Of a stretch of DNA of 64,000 nt, positions 43,902 to 53,530 are shown one piece after another; position 1 is the first letter of the stretch; each line of letters starts with the position of its first letter. Below the pieces are notes generated by a model. The model had not been told where the DNA came from and did not search any database. It was given only the letters and a program-made list of their open reading frames with translations. This stretch comes from Halorhabdus rudnickae (lineage in GTDB: Archaea > Halobacteriota > Halobacteria > Halobacteriales > Haloarculaceae), in NCBI RefSeq assembly GCF_900880625.1, contig NZ_CAAHFB010000001.1, positions 1,674,001 to 1,738,000 on the forward strand, in the 5' to 3' direction. The translations under genes were made by a program, and so were the position numbers.

Positions 43902-44026
43902 TAGTGAGTACTGTCGGTATGTACCGCTACGACCGCACGAATGCGTGGTGGAGTGAAACAGGTCTACAGTGATCACTATGAGAAGGGGCGATGAGCTTTT
44001 CACCGGCAGACCCGTCATGCGTTTCG

Positions 44027-45961
44027 ATGGGCGTTTCTGAACTCGATGATGACGACGTGTTTGAAGACGTTCGCGAGCGCGTCGATCGCCCGATGGCCCG
44101 GCTCTTTCGCTCGTACGGCTGGGACTACCGGGTCCCCTTTGCCGTCGGGTTCGTCAGTAGCGTCGCCGCCCGGATCCTCGACCTCCTGCCGCCACTGCTG
44201 TTGACTGTCGCGATCGACGGGATCTTCGGCGACCAGGCCTTCAGTCTCTGGCTGGTCCCCGACGCCTGGCTCCCCGGGACTCGGGCCGGCCAACTATGGC
44301 TCACGGTGGCGATCATCGCCACGGCCTTCCTGATCGGCGCCGCCTTCCACTGGATGCGCAACTGGGGCTGGAACATCTTCTCCCAGAACATCCAGCACGA
44401 CGTCCGGACGGACACCTACGACAAGATGCAGCGGCTGAACATGGACTTCTTCGCCGACAAGCAGACCGGCGAACTGATGTCCATCCTGTCGAACGACGTC
44501 AACCGGCTGGAGCGGTTCCTCAACGACGGGATGAACTCGTTTTTCCGGCTGTCGATCATGGTGCTCGGCATCGCCGCCATCCTCTTCTACTGGAACTGGC
44601 AACTCGCGCTGGTGACGCTCGGGGTCGTGCCGCTGATCGGCTTTTTCACCTACAAGTTCGTCCAGATCATCCAGCCCCAGTACGCCGAGGTCCGCTCGTC
44701 GGTCGGCCAGCTGAACTCGCGGCTGGAGAACAACCTCGGCGGCATCCAGGTGATCAAGACCGCGAACACCGAGACTTTCGAATCGGACCGGGTTGACGAC
44801 GTCTCCGAGGACTACTTCGACGCCAACTGGGCGGCCATCAACACCCGCATCAAGTTCTTCCCCAGCCTGCGACTGCTCTCTGGGGTCGGGTTCGTCGCCA
44901 CGTTCCTGCTCGGCGGGATCTGGGTGGTGACCTACCAGACGACCGGGGCCGCTCCGTGGTTTTTCACCGGCACCCTGAGTGAGGGACAGTTCGTCGGGTT
45001 TATCCTGCTCTCCCAGCGGTTCATTTGGCCGATGGCGCAGTTCGGGCAGATCATCAACATGTACCAGCGCGCCCACGCCTCCAGCGAGCGAATCTTCGGG
45101 TTAATGGATACACCGAGCCGGATCGTCGAGGATCCCGACGCCAAACCCCTCGAGGTAACTGAGGGCCACGTGGCGTTCGACGACGTCACCTTCGGCTACG
45201 ACGAGAAGGATCCCATCGTCGAGGACATCTCCTTCGACGTCGCGGGTGGGGACACCGTCGCACTGGTTGGCCCGACGGGCGCCGGCAAGTCCACCATCAT
45301 GAAACTTCTCCTGCGGATGTACGATGTCGACGAGGGCGCGATTCGTATCGACGGGACGGACCTCCGAGACGCGACGATTCCCAGCCTCCGGCAGGCGATG
45401 GGTTACGTTAGCCAGGAGACGTTTCTGTTCTACGGCACCGTCCGGGAGAACATCGAGTACGGCACTTTCGACGCCGACAAAGACGAAGTGGTCGAGGCCG
45501 CGAAGATGGCCGAAGCCCACCGATTCATCCAGAATCTCCCAGAGGGCTACGATACGAAAGTCGGCGAACGCGGAGTGAAACTCTCGGGCGGCCAACGCCA
45601 GCGGATCGCGCTTGCGCGTGCGATCCTCAAAGACCCGGAGGTCCTCGTGCTGGACGAGGCGACGTCCGACGTGGACACGGAGACGGAAATGCTGATACAG
45701 CGTTCCCTGGACGAACTCACCGCCGATCGGACCACCTTCGCGATCGCCCATCGGCTCTCGACTATCAAGGACGCCGAACAGATTGTCGTCGTCGAGGACG
45801 GTCGGATCGTCGAACGCGGCACCCACGAGGAGTTGCTCGTCGCCGATGGTCTCTACGCCAAACTCTGGGCAGTCCAGGCCGGCGAGATCGACGAACTCCC
45901 CGAGGAGTTCATCGAACGGGCGGCCCGGCGACGCGCACAGACCGAGGCCGACGACGACTGA
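44027..45961 (+). CDS. ABC exporter with fused permease and ATPase
   Basis: A 644-residue half-transporter of the MdlB/MsbA type. Six membrane segments fill residues 30-330. The ATPase has Walker A GPTGAGKSTIM, signature LSGGQRQRI, Walker B VLVLDEATSDVD and the switch histidine in IAHRLSTI. It should act as a homodimer exporting a lipid or drug-like substrate. ATG 43991 would add 12 residues; 44027 fits relatives better. Confidence 0.9.
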   Translation: MGVSELDDDDVFEDVRERVDRPMARLFRSYGWDYRVPFAVGFVSSVAARILDLLPPLLLTVAIDGIFGDQAFSLWLVPDAWLPGTRAGQLWLTVAIIATAFLIGAAFHWMRNWGWNIFSQNIQHDVRTDTYDKMQRLNMDFFADKQTGELMSILSNDVNRLERFLNDGMNSFFRLSIMVLGIAAILFYWNWQLALVTLGVVPLIGFFTYKFVQIIQPQYAEVRSSVGQLNSRLENNLGGIQVIKTANTETFESDRVDDVSEDYFDANWAAINTRIKFFPSLRLLSGVGFVATFLLGGIWVVTYQTTGAAPWFFTGTLSEGQFVGFILLSQRFIWPMAQFGQIINMYQRAHASSERIFGLMDTPSRIVEDPDAKPLEVTEGHVAFDDVTFGYDEKDPIVEDISFDVAGGDTVALVGPTGAGKSTIMKLLLRMYDVDEGAIRIDGTDLRDATIPSLRQAMGYVSQETFLFYGTVRENIEYGTFDADKDEVVEAAKMAEAHRFIQNLPEGYDTKVGERGVKLSGGQRQRIALARAILKDPEVLVLDEATSDVDTETEMLIQRSLDELTADRTTFAIAHRLSTIKDAEQIVVVEDGRIVERGTHEELLVADGLYAKLWAVQAGEIDELPEEFIERAARRRAQTEADDD

Positions 45962-46025
45962 CGCGATCGGTGAGTGATGCGTGACTCGCGGAAGCGTTTT
46001 GCGCCAGCGGATTCCCCAGTGAGAC

Positions 46026-46757
46026 ATGAAGCTTACTGAAGCCACCTGGACGGATGTCGAATCGACCGGGACGGATCTCGCAGTCCTTCCCGTCGGATCC
46101 ACCGAACAGCACGGTCCACACGCCCCCCTGGGAACCGACGCGATCGCCGCGGAGACAGTCGCCAAAGCGGGTGCCGACGCAGCCGAGTGGGAAGTGGTCG
46201 TCGCCCCGTCGATCTCGGTCGGCGTGTCAGAAGAACACCGCGCGTTCGCTGGCTCGCTGTGGGTCAGCGAAGACACCTTCCGGGCGTACATCCGCGAGAC
46301 CATCGAGGCGCTGGCCCACCACGGCTTCGGCCGGATCGTCGTCGTCAATGGCCACGGCGGCAACACCGCTGCGCTCAGGGAAGTCTGCGCCCGAATCACC
46401 AGAGACGGCGACGCCTACGCCGTCCCGTTCACCTGGTTCGAAGCCGTCGATCCCGACGGGATCGAGATGGGGCATGCGGGACCCGTCGAGACGGCACTGC
46501 TCGAACACGTTGCACCCGAGTTGATCGACAGCGAGAGAAAGGAGACCGCGGGCGAAGACGCGGCCGACCGCTGGGGCGAGTGGGAGGGAAGCGTCAATCT
46601 CGCCTGCGACACCGACGGGTTCGCGGACAACGGGGTCGTCGGCGATCCAGCCGACGGCGACGGCGAGTTGGGCGAACGGTTGCTCGCCGAGGCCGCCGAC
46701 GCGCTGGCGGCGCTGCTTTCCCGCGTCGCCGAGCGTGATCGTCCGGGGGAGCTATAG
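46026..46757 (+). CDS. Creatininase family amidohydrolase, ArfB-like
   Basis: A 243-residue metal-dependent hydrolase. Metal ligands appear in LPVGSTEQHGPHAPLGTDA (Glu-x-His and Asp), VVNGHGGN and GHAGPVETAL. In archaea this family includes ArfB, which deformylates the second intermediate of riboflavin and F420 synthesis. Assignment to ArfB is plausible but not proved by the sequence alone. The last 30 residues form a haloarchaeal acidic tail. Confidence 0.82.
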   Translation: MKLTEATWTDVESTGTDLAVLPVGSTEQHGPHAPLGTDAIAAETVAKAGADAAEWEVVVAPSISVGVSEEHRAFAGSLWVSEDTFRAYIRETIEALAHHGFGRIVVVNGHGGNTAALREVCARITRDGDAYAVPFTWFEAVDPDGIEMGHAGPVETALLEHVAPELIDSERKETAGEDAADRWGEWEGSVNLACDTDGFADNGVVGDPADGDGELGERLLAEAADALAALLSRVAERDRPGEL

Positions 46758-47180
46758 CTACTCCTCGTTGTCCTCGTCGTCTACGTCGTCTACGTCGGCG
46801 TCTTCGAGGGCGCTTTTGAGTTCCGGGATCGTGCTCGTCAACTCGCCAACCTGCTCGCGGGCCTCGGATAGATCGGTGACGATCCCTTCGAGTTCCTCGA
46901 TTTCGTCCTCCAGGTCCCCGGCGTCCTCGAAGGCGTCGGCGCGCTCACCCATCGTGTACCACTTCTTGGCGTCCCGGAGGTGGTCCTCGGCGTCCCCCGG
47001 GTCCAGCCCAGACCGTAGCGCATTGAGCACGCCCAGCGTGTTGTCGGCCTCGACCGCCCAAATGGCGTCCACGTCGGGCAATGCTGCCCGGGTCGCTTCG
47101 AGGTGCGCTTCGACGTCCGAGCGCATCTCGCTGGCTGCTTCCCCGAAGAGGTCCTCGTCGTCAAGTGTTGCCTGGCTCAT
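46758..47180 (-). CDS. DUF5790 family protein
   Basis: A 140-residue acidic helical protein of the haloarchaeal DUF5790 family, beginning MSQATLDDEDLFGEAASEMR and containing HLRDAKKWYTMGERADAFED. The C-terminal 40 residues are strongly acidic. No function is known. ATG 47180 is the family start; 20 more codons are open upstream but not conserved in character. Its stop abuts the creatininase stop. Confidence 0.82.
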   Translation of the reverse strand: MSQATLDDEDLFGEAASEMRSDVEAHLEATRAALPDVDAIWAVEADNTLGVLNALRSGLDPGDAEDHLRDAKKWYTMGERADAFEDAGDLEDEIEELEGIVTDLSEAREQVGELTSTIPELKSALEDADVDDVDDEDNEE

Positions 47181-47282
47181 GTGTAGGGATTCAATCGCAC
47201 TCCGGTTAAAAGATTGCCCGAAACTGAAAGTGAACGACACCCAACCACAGCGTTCGGCTACCTGAGAGCGGAGCGAGGGCTC

Positions 47283-48326
47283 TCAGAGCGACTGTGACGG
47301 ACGGCGATCACCCAGCACGTCGAAGTTGGTGTTCGTGTCCCCCAGGACGAGCAGGGCGTACTGACGGTGGAAAACCTTGATCGGGACGTAGATCACGGCC
47401 GCCGCCACGAACAGGACGAGCAGATACGCCGCCAGTAGCGCGACCAGCAGGACGACCGCCCCGGCCGTGATCGTCCCGCTGCCGATCATCCCGAAGCCGA
47501 CGGGGACCGCGACGATCAGGAACGGAATCGCCAGGGCGACGGCGGCGATCCCGAGGACGATGGTTCCGGCAATCTCGGTGACGATGTGGAGGCCGAACGC
47601 GACCAGGACGTACGTGCCGTACTGTTTCCACTGGTCTACCAACGTCGGCCAGAAGCGTCGCCACCCCGCGAGGACGCCGCGGTCCTCACGGAGCATGATC
47701 GGGACGACGAACTCCGTCGTGAACCCGTTTGCCAGCGCCACGAGGACCCCGACAGCGATTCCCAGCGGCACCAAGAGGATCGCACCGACGACGAGACGAC
47801 TCGCCGACGGGACGCCGACTTCGCCAGCAAGTAGCCCCGCAAAGACGTCTCCGAACAGCAACACGGTGGCTCCGCCAAGGACGGCCAGTGTCCCGAGTCC
47901 GAGGACGATCCGGAAGCCGAACAGCCGTACTCCCTTGCCAGCGTACCGACGGACGTACTGCCGGACGTGGACCTCGTCCGCCGAGAGCGATTGGACGAAG
48001 ACGAACTCCATGACGGCACCGATCGCAGCGACGACCAGCCCGCCCAGTACCAGCAGGGCGATCACGCCGATGACGACCGCGACGGCCGTTCCCGTGAGTT
48101 CGGGGAACTCGGCGGAGAGTTCGGGAAGCCCGTTCTCCGGTATCGACCCGGCAGTCGTGGGAGTGTTCGTCACAGTCGAAGCGGCACCACCCCCGCCGCC
48201 GGTACCACCCAGCAAGAACGCGACGACCACCGCCAGCCGTCCCCACCGCCCCGCCTCGACGGGGCTGAGAAACGAGCGGGTCATGTCAACCGCGTCGTCG
48301 ATCCGTTCGACCGCGTAGAGGGCCAT
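47283..48326 (-). CDS. Multi-pass membrane protein, DUF7544-like
   Basis: A 347-residue protein with about seven membrane segments. It begins ALYAVERIDDAVDMTRSFL and has a charged loop at SADEVHVRQYVRRYAGKGVRLF and REDRGVLAGWRRFWPTLVDQWKQYG, as in haloarchaeal DUF7544 proteins. A glycine-rich loop follows the first segment. Function unknown. Confidence 0.8.
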   Translation of the reverse strand: MALYAVERIDDAVDMTRSFLSPVEAGRWGRLAVVVAFLLGGTGGGGGAASTVTNTPTTAGSIPENGLPELSAEFPELTGTAVAVVIGVIALLVLGGLVVAAIGAVMEFVFVQSLSADEVHVRQYVRRYAGKGVRLFGFRIVLGLGTLAVLGGATVLLFGDVFAGLLAGEVGVPSASRLVVGAILLVPLGIAVGVLVALANGFTTEFVVPIMLREDRGVLAGWRRFWPTLVDQWKQYGTYVLVAFGLHIVTEIAGTIVLGIAAVALAIPFLIVAVPVGFGMIGSGTITAGAVVLLVALLAAYLLVLFVAAAVIYVPIKVFHRQYALLVLGDTNTNFDVLGDRRPSQSL

Positions 48327-48398
48327 ACCGTCTGTTCCACCCGGAGTCGTCTTAGCGTTTTGCCCGGCTTCACACCCTGAAGCGGAAGAATGAGTCGT

Positions 48399-48740
48399 TC
48401 ACGCGACCGAAACCAGCCGCATCCGCGGGTAGCCGTCGTCCATCTCCATGACGGCGGTCGCCTCGATCCCCTCGTAGGCGACGACGATTTCCACATCGGC
48501 GAACTCGCCGGTGAACTCGGTATACCCCACGCCGGGATCGACCGCCTCCCGGATCGCCGCGGTCTTCATCTCGACAGTTACGTCCCGACAGTGGGGCTGG
48601 TTCTCGATCGCGCTCTCGATCGCGGCCGCGAGATTGGCAGCGCTCGCGGGACTGATCGGCGTCCCGGCGAACTGGTGGTACAGCGAGCCGAATTTGATCC
48701 CGAGTTCGAAACACACCTGCTGGGCGTCGGTCGGTGCCAT
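48399..48740 (-). CDS. mptD: Archaeal dihydroneopterin aldolase MptD
   Basis: A 113-residue protein of the archaeal MptD family, with IKFGSLYHQFAGTP near the start and DDGYPRMRL at the end, both conserved. It converts dihydroneopterin to 6-hydroxymethyl-dihydropterin in folate or methanopterin synthesis. It is divergent from the GTPase gene, with about 150 bp between starts. Confidence 0.88.
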   Translation of the reverse strand: MAPTDAQQVCFELGIKFGSLYHQFAGTPISPASAANLAAAIESAIENQPHCRDVTVEMKTAAIREAVDPGVGYTEFTGEFADVEIVVAYEGIEATAVMEMDDGYPRMRLVSVA

Positions 48741-48888
48741 ATCGGCTTTGAGAGAGCAGCCGGGAAAACGCTTGGCCGTTCTATCGCGGTTCAGTATTGT
48801 TTGTCAACGTCCCTCAACCGACCGATACCGGCCGTTACGGACCCAACACCGGCGAAGGTTTTTGGTGACACCCCCGTTAGCGATTCCC

Positions 48889-50526
48889 ATGAACGCCGAC
48901 CGGGCCGTCCTCGAGCATGCGATCGAGCGCGGCGAGCGCGAGGGCGGCAGCGTCGAGTTCAAAGAACGGCTCACCCGCGAGACCCACCTCACCGACGGAC
49001 GACTGGAAAGTCTGGCCGCCCAGTTGCGTCACCGCGTCCTCTCGGGTGACAGCGAGGCGACGTACGTCGTCGGCGTCACGGACGACGGAGGGATTGCCGG
49101 CCTCGAACCCGAGGCTTTCTCGGAGTCGATGGACGTCCTCTCGTTGCTGGCCGACGAGGCGGGCGCCCACATCGAAGACGTCGAAACGTGGGGCGTTGAC
49201 GAGGCGGGCAACGCCGTCCGTGGCCAGTCGGGCGAGTGTGGACTCGTCGGCGTCGCGACGATCCAGGAGGGGGCCGTCATGGAGGACGACGAGCACATCG
49301 TCGTCGGGACGGCAGGCCACGTCGACCACGGCAAGAGTACGCTCGTTGGGTCGCTCGTCACTGGGCAAGCTGACGACGGGCAAGGCGGGACGCGGTCGTT
49401 CCTGGACGTCCGGCCTCACGAAGTCGAACGCGGCCTGTCGGCCGATCTTTCCTATGGCGTCTACGGCTTCGACGACGACGGCCCGGTCCGGATGGACAAT
49501 CCCGACCGGAAGACCGACCGGGCCCGGATCGTCGAGGAGGCCGATCGCCTCGTAAGCTTCGTCGATACCGTCGGCCACGAACCCTGGCTCCGGACGACGA
49601 TCCGGGGGCTCGTCGGCCAGAAACTCGACTACGGGCTACTAACAGTTGCTGCCGACGATGGACCGACCAAGACCACCCGCGAGCATCTGGGTATCCTGCT
49701 GGCGACGGACCTCCCGACGATGGTCGCTATCACGAAGGCCGATCTGGTCGACGACGAGCGCGTCCTGGAAGTAGAACGCGAGGTCGAACGACTCCTGCGG
49801 GATGTCGACCGAACGCCCCTGAACGTCGACCGCCACGGTGTCGACGCCGCGATCGAGGAGATAAGCGAGACGGTCGTCCCGGTGGTGACAACCAGCGCCG
49901 TCTCTGGGGAGGGGTTGGACACCCTCGATGAACTGTTCGAACGCCTGCCCAAGACTGGCGGCGACGAAACCGCCCAGTTCCGGATGTACGTCGACCGGAG
50001 CTACAACGTCACCGGTGTCGGTGCAGTCGCCTCGGGAACGATTAACGCCGGCCGGGTCGAGGCCGGCGACGAACTCCTGCTCGGGCCGATGGACGATGGT
50101 CGCTTCCGGGAGGTCGAGGCCCGCTCGATCGAGATGCACTACCATCGCGTTGATGAAGCCCGGGCGGGTCGGATCGTCGGCATTGCGCTGAAGGGTGTCC
50201 CAGAGCAGGATGTCGAACGCGGGATGGTCCTGCTTCCCCGCGACGCCGACCCCGACCCCGTCCGGGAGTTCGAGGCCGAAGTGATGGTGCTCAACCACCC
50301 GACGCGGATCGGCGAGGGCTACGAACCCGTCGTCCACCTAGAAACAGTCAGCGAGGCCGCCGCGTTCTACCCCGAGGGTGGGCAACTCCTGCCTGGCGAT
50401 ACCGGACGGGCACGTGTTCGCTTCAAGTTCCGGCCCTACCTAATCGAGGAAGGCCAGCGCTTCGTCTTCCGTGAGGGGCGATCGAAGGGCGTCGGGACCG
50501 TGACAGACGTGACGGGCGTGGAATGA
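48889..50526 (+). CDS. GTPBP1-type GTP-binding protein
   Basis: A 545-residue translation-factor-like GTPase. An N-terminal domain of about 135 residues precedes the G domain with P-loop GTAGHVDHGKST (140-151), G3 DTVGHEPW and G4 ITKADL, then EF-Tu-like beta-barrel domains. The family resembles eukaryotic GTPBP1; its archaeal role is not settled. ATG 48889 begins MNADRAVLEHAIERGE; the frame is open far upstream but non-homologous. Confidence 0.9.
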   Translation: MNADRAVLEHAIERGEREGGSVEFKERLTRETHLTDGRLESLAAQLRHRVLSGDSEATYVVGVTDDGGIAGLEPEAFSESMDVLSLLADEAGAHIEDVETWGVDEAGNAVRGQSGECGLVGVATIQEGAVMEDDEHIVVGTAGHVDHGKSTLVGSLVTGQADDGQGGTRSFLDVRPHEVERGLSADLSYGVYGFDDDGPVRMDNPDRKTDRARIVEEADRLVSFVDTVGHEPWLRTTIRGLVGQKLDYGLLTVAADDGPTKTTREHLGILLATDLPTMVAITKADLVDDERVLEVEREVERLLRDVDRTPLNVDRHGVDAAIEEISETVVPVVTTSAVSGEGLDTLDELFERLPKTGGDETAQFRMYVDRSYNVTGVGAVASGTINAGRVEAGDELLLGPMDDGRFREVEARSIEMHYHRVDEARAGRIVGIALKGVPEQDVERGMVLLPRDADPDPVREFEAEVMVLNHPTRIGEGYEPVVHLETVSEAAAFYPEGGQLLPGDTGRARVRFKFRPYLIEEGQRFVFREGRSKGVGTVTDVTGVE

Positions 50527-50610
50527 TACCGCCGAGAGCGTGGGGGAAGCGAACGACAGCGGAACGATCCTGGCGAAAATATCTTTGCAATATATTTCAT
50601 AGAGGACGAT

Positions 50611-50843
50611 ATGGTCCTCATCGAAGACGTAGTCGTCGGAGTCCTGCTCCTGGTAGTCGGCGCCATACTGGTTGTTCGTGGCCGTTCGGTCGCTGATATG
50701 AGCGAAACGATCGATGCCATCGGCAGTACGAACTCGTTCGACGGGACAGAGGCCGCGGCGTGGAGAGTTACGCAATTCAAGATGAGGGGTGTCGTCGTTT
50801 GTTCGTCGGTTTGATGCTCCTGATCAGCGGTCTGTTCAGCTGA
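50611..50843 (+). pseudogene. Small two-segment membrane protein gene with an apparent frameshift
   Basis: The frame from 50611 encodes a membrane segment (EDVVVGVLLLVVGAILVVRG) and then DMSETIDAIGSTNSFDG and RVTQFKMRG before stopping at 50814. In the neighbouring frame the sequence continues LFVGLMLLISGLFS to a stop at 50843, a good second membrane segment. A one-base deletion near 50790-50798 explains this. It could also be a sequencing error, or the short form could be real. Confidence 0.5.
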
Positions 50844-50982
50844 GCCGAGACACAACTGGTTTTCCGGTTGCGTCGTCTACGCAGACGGCGATCCAGCGGG
50901 TCTTGGATAGTTAAATCAACGAGATTGTCAGCGAACAGTTCCGATCGAATAGAGAGTGGCGAACGAGGGACTCCTCTCGTGA

Positions 50983-51654
50983 TCAGGCCCAGGGTTCGTC
51001 GGCGACGTCGTGCATCGACGTGACGCGGTACTCGGGGACTGGATCCGGATCGATATCGGTGTCGCCGTCGAGCCAGACTGACGTGACGCCAGCGTTGTGC
51101 GCGCCCGCTACGTCGCTCTCCAGTGAATTGCCGATGTGGACGGCCCGATCGCGATCCACGCCAAGCGCGTCGAGGGCCTCGTAGAACGGCTCCGGATCGG
51201 GTTTGTACGGCGCGTCGTGGCCGCCGTGGACGACCGTCTCTACCCGGCCTTCAAGCCCCAACCCAGCGAGCTTTTGGGACTGCATCCAGGGATCGCCGTT
51301 GGTGACGATCCCGACGCGATAGCGGTCGAGCATCCGCTCGAAAGCGGTCTCTGCACCCGGGAGAAAGCGGACGTTCGTCTGGTCGCGCTCGGCTGTGAAC
51401 GCCTCGGCAATGGCCCGTCCCACGTCGCCATCCATCCCGTTTTCGTCGGCGATCGTGCTGAAACAGCGCCGACGAACGTCCCGAATGTCGTCGCCCGACT
51501 CGACGAACTCCCCGAAGCGGCGATAGTAGTCTTCGACCGCGAAGAACGGATCGGCCCCCACCTGCTCGAAGGCAATCTCGAGTACGTCACCGGCGGGCCG
51601 TCGGTACTCACAGAGAGTATCATCAAGATCGAACAACACGGCGTCGACAGTCAT
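50983..51654 (-). CDS. HAD family hydrolase
   Basis: A 223-residue phosphatase-type HAD protein. Motif I DLDDTL (with DAVLFDLDDTLCEY), motif II IVTNGD, a lysine in APYKPDPEPF and motif IV region VHIGNSLESDVAGAHNAG are complete. The substrate is unknown; a small phosphorylated metabolite is typical. The length and the cap position (after motif I) fit class I. Confidence 0.88.
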   Translation of the reverse strand: MTVDAVLFDLDDTLCEYRRPAGDVLEIAFEQVGADPFFAVEDYYRRFGEFVESGDDIRDVRRRCFSTIADENGMDGDVGRAIAEAFTAERDQTNVRFLPGAETAFERMLDRYRVGIVTNGDPWMQSQKLAGLGLEGRVETVVHGGHDAPYKPDPEPFYEALDALGVDRDRAVHIGNSLESDVAGAHNAGVTSVWLDGDTDIDPDPVPEYRVTSMHDVADEPWA

Positions 51655-52256
51655 GTGTATTTGGAGGGGATCCCGATTGAAAACGACTCCGGGATACGGA
51701 CAGCCCAGGTGTCTCTACTGACGGTCTGGAACTCATCCACGATCGTCGTGAGAAGCAAACCGCCACGGTTACCGCTTGCAAACGGTGATCTATCGTGTTT
51801 CCGAGGCCATCCGGACACAGTGTTCCGAACCCGAAACGCCACCAGACGCCACTCTACAGTCGTATAGACTACACTATTGAAAAGGATTTAGAATAGTAAG
51901 TTTTTAACAAGGTGAACGAAATTTTCACCGTGTCGATTGCGGGTTCTGTCCGGGGGAGAGGGAGTGGTCCCTCCGCAGCGACCCGCTGGCAAGGTAACCA
52001 TGAGACGGATGACAGCACCGTGCGGCTGGGGGGTCGTAGAGCGTTTCGAACGAAATGATCGCAGGACAGCAGAGCCATCAGTCCAACAGGGGAGACGGCA
52101 CCATCCTGGCTTCGGGAGGCCAGACGGCCCCGGCGAGCGGTCCGGGCCGGCGCGGTCCAGGTGGGCGCGGTCCAAGTGGGCGAACGGTACGGACACTGTC
52201 GCGGCCGCATCTGGCGGAGACCGGGCGTCGACAACGTATTTCCAGTGAGGGGTGGC
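51655..52256. other. Gene-free region between HAD and glycosyltransferase genes
   Basis: About 600 bp without a supported gene. There is an AT-rich patch at 51876-51922 and a short tandem repeat near 52137-52185, where GGCGCGGTCCA(A/G)GTG (15 bp) occurs twice with a third looser copy. Open frames here lack family features. GAGGGGTG just before 52257 is the ribosome binding site of the next gene. Confidence 0.6.
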
Positions 52257-53447
52257 ATGTCTGTGCAATCACCCCGGGGGACAGCAGCGTCGCCCGACCC
52301 TCAGGCGAATCGGCAGACCAGCGTCTCCGTCGTCATTCCGACCTACAACGAACGGGAGAACGTCCAGCAGGTTGTCAGGCACTGTCTCGACGCTCTCGCG
52401 ACGTACGACATCGAAGTGATCGTCGTCGACGACGACAGTCCCGACGGCACCTGGAAGTTCGCCAGGGAGTGTTTCACGACGGACGACCGGGTGAGAGTGA
52501 TACGGCGACGCGAACAGTCGGGGCTGGCGACGGCAATTGCCCGGGGATTCCGGGCGGCATCCGCGGAATACTGTACGGTCATCGACGCCGACCTGCAGCA
52601 TCCGCCAGCGAAGATAGCGGCGTTACTCGAGGCCTTAGAAGCGGGGGCGGACGTCGCCATCGGCAGTCGCTACACCGACAGCGGAGGGATCGAGAACTGG
52701 TCGTGGTATCGTCGGGCGGTCAGTGGCGGGGCTTCGGCCGTCGCGAGCGTCTGTGTGCCCGAAGCCAGGTCGCTCGCGGATCCGATGAGCGGATTCTTCG
52801 CGATCCGTCAGTCTGTCGTCGAGAGCGTCGAACTGGATCCCACAGGGTACAAAATGCTGCTCGAAGTGCTCGTCAAGGGCGACTACGACTCGGTCGTGGA
52901 AGTCCCGTACGTGTTCCGGGAACGCGAACGCGGTGATTCGAAGCTTTCTGCAGGGGAGTACGTCGCGTTCCTCGAACACGTCCTTGCGCTCGGGTTCACC
53001 TCGCGAGGGATGGGTGACACCGTTGACGCGGAACGGGCTGTTCAAATGGTGGAATTCGGCGCGATCGGCGCGATCGGTGCGCTGTTGAACATGGCAGTGT
53101 TCGCACTGGCCCACGACGTCACGGGCGTTCATTACGTCGCGGCCGGTATCGTGGCCTTTCTGGTGGCTTTGCACGGTAATTTCGTTGGGAACTGGTTGCT
53201 CACGTTCGACCGTCCTCCCGGTCGATTGCGGGCACAGTACCTCCGGTTTCACGCGGTCAGTATCGGCGGGTTTGTCGTCTATACCGCCGTACTGTCCGGG
53301 TCGGTGGAGCTGATAGGACTGCCAGCACTCGGAGCGAACGCAGTCGCGATCCTCGCCGGTTCGATCATCAACTACATCGGTTCCGAACAGTTCGCGTTCC
53401 GGCCGAAATCGGTTCGATCACGCGGTGAAGCGACCGGACAAGGGTAG
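52257..53447 (+). CDS. Glycosyltransferase family 2 with GtrA-like membrane domain
   Basis: A 396-residue fusion. The GT2 domain has SVVIPTYNEREN, VVDDDSPDGT and the DxD in TVIDADLQHPP, as in dolichyl-phosphate hexose synthases. From about residue 260 a four-segment GtrA-like domain follows (FGAIGAIGALLNMAVFALAH). Such proteins load a sugar on a lipid carrier and may help move it across the membrane for glycan or S-layer modification. Start chosen by the Shine-Dalgarno at 52247. Confidence 0.88.
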   Translation: MSVQSPRGTAASPDPQANRQTSVSVVIPTYNERENVQQVVRHCLDALATYDIEVIVVDDDSPDGTWKFARECFTTDDRVRVIRRREQSGLATAIARGFRAASAEYCTVIDADLQHPPAKIAALLEALEAGADVAIGSRYTDSGGIENWSWYRRAVSGGASAVASVCVPEARSLADPMSGFFAIRQSVVESVELDPTGYKMLLEVLVKGDYDSVVEVPYVFRERERGDSKLSAGEYVAFLEHVLALGFTSRGMGDTVDAERAVQMVEFGAIGAIGALLNMAVFALAHDVTGVHYVAAGIVAFLVALHGNFVGNWLLTFDRPPGRLRAQYLRFHAVSIGGFVVYTAVLSGSVELIGLPALGANAVAILAGSIINYIGSEQFAFRPKSVRSRGEATGQG

Positions 53448-53530
53448 GGACCCCCGATTGCAATAACCCTAGCTGCCAGCGATCGACCGTCTACGTTCGC
53501 AGTCGACGTGTTTCGGTCCCGTCTCGCAGC

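Noticed and set aside
51869-52268. Minus-strand frames of about 130 codons before the glycosyltransferase
   Set aside because: Low-complexity Arg/Pro/Thr content caused by a 15-bp GC-rich tandem repeat; no start context or family resemblance.
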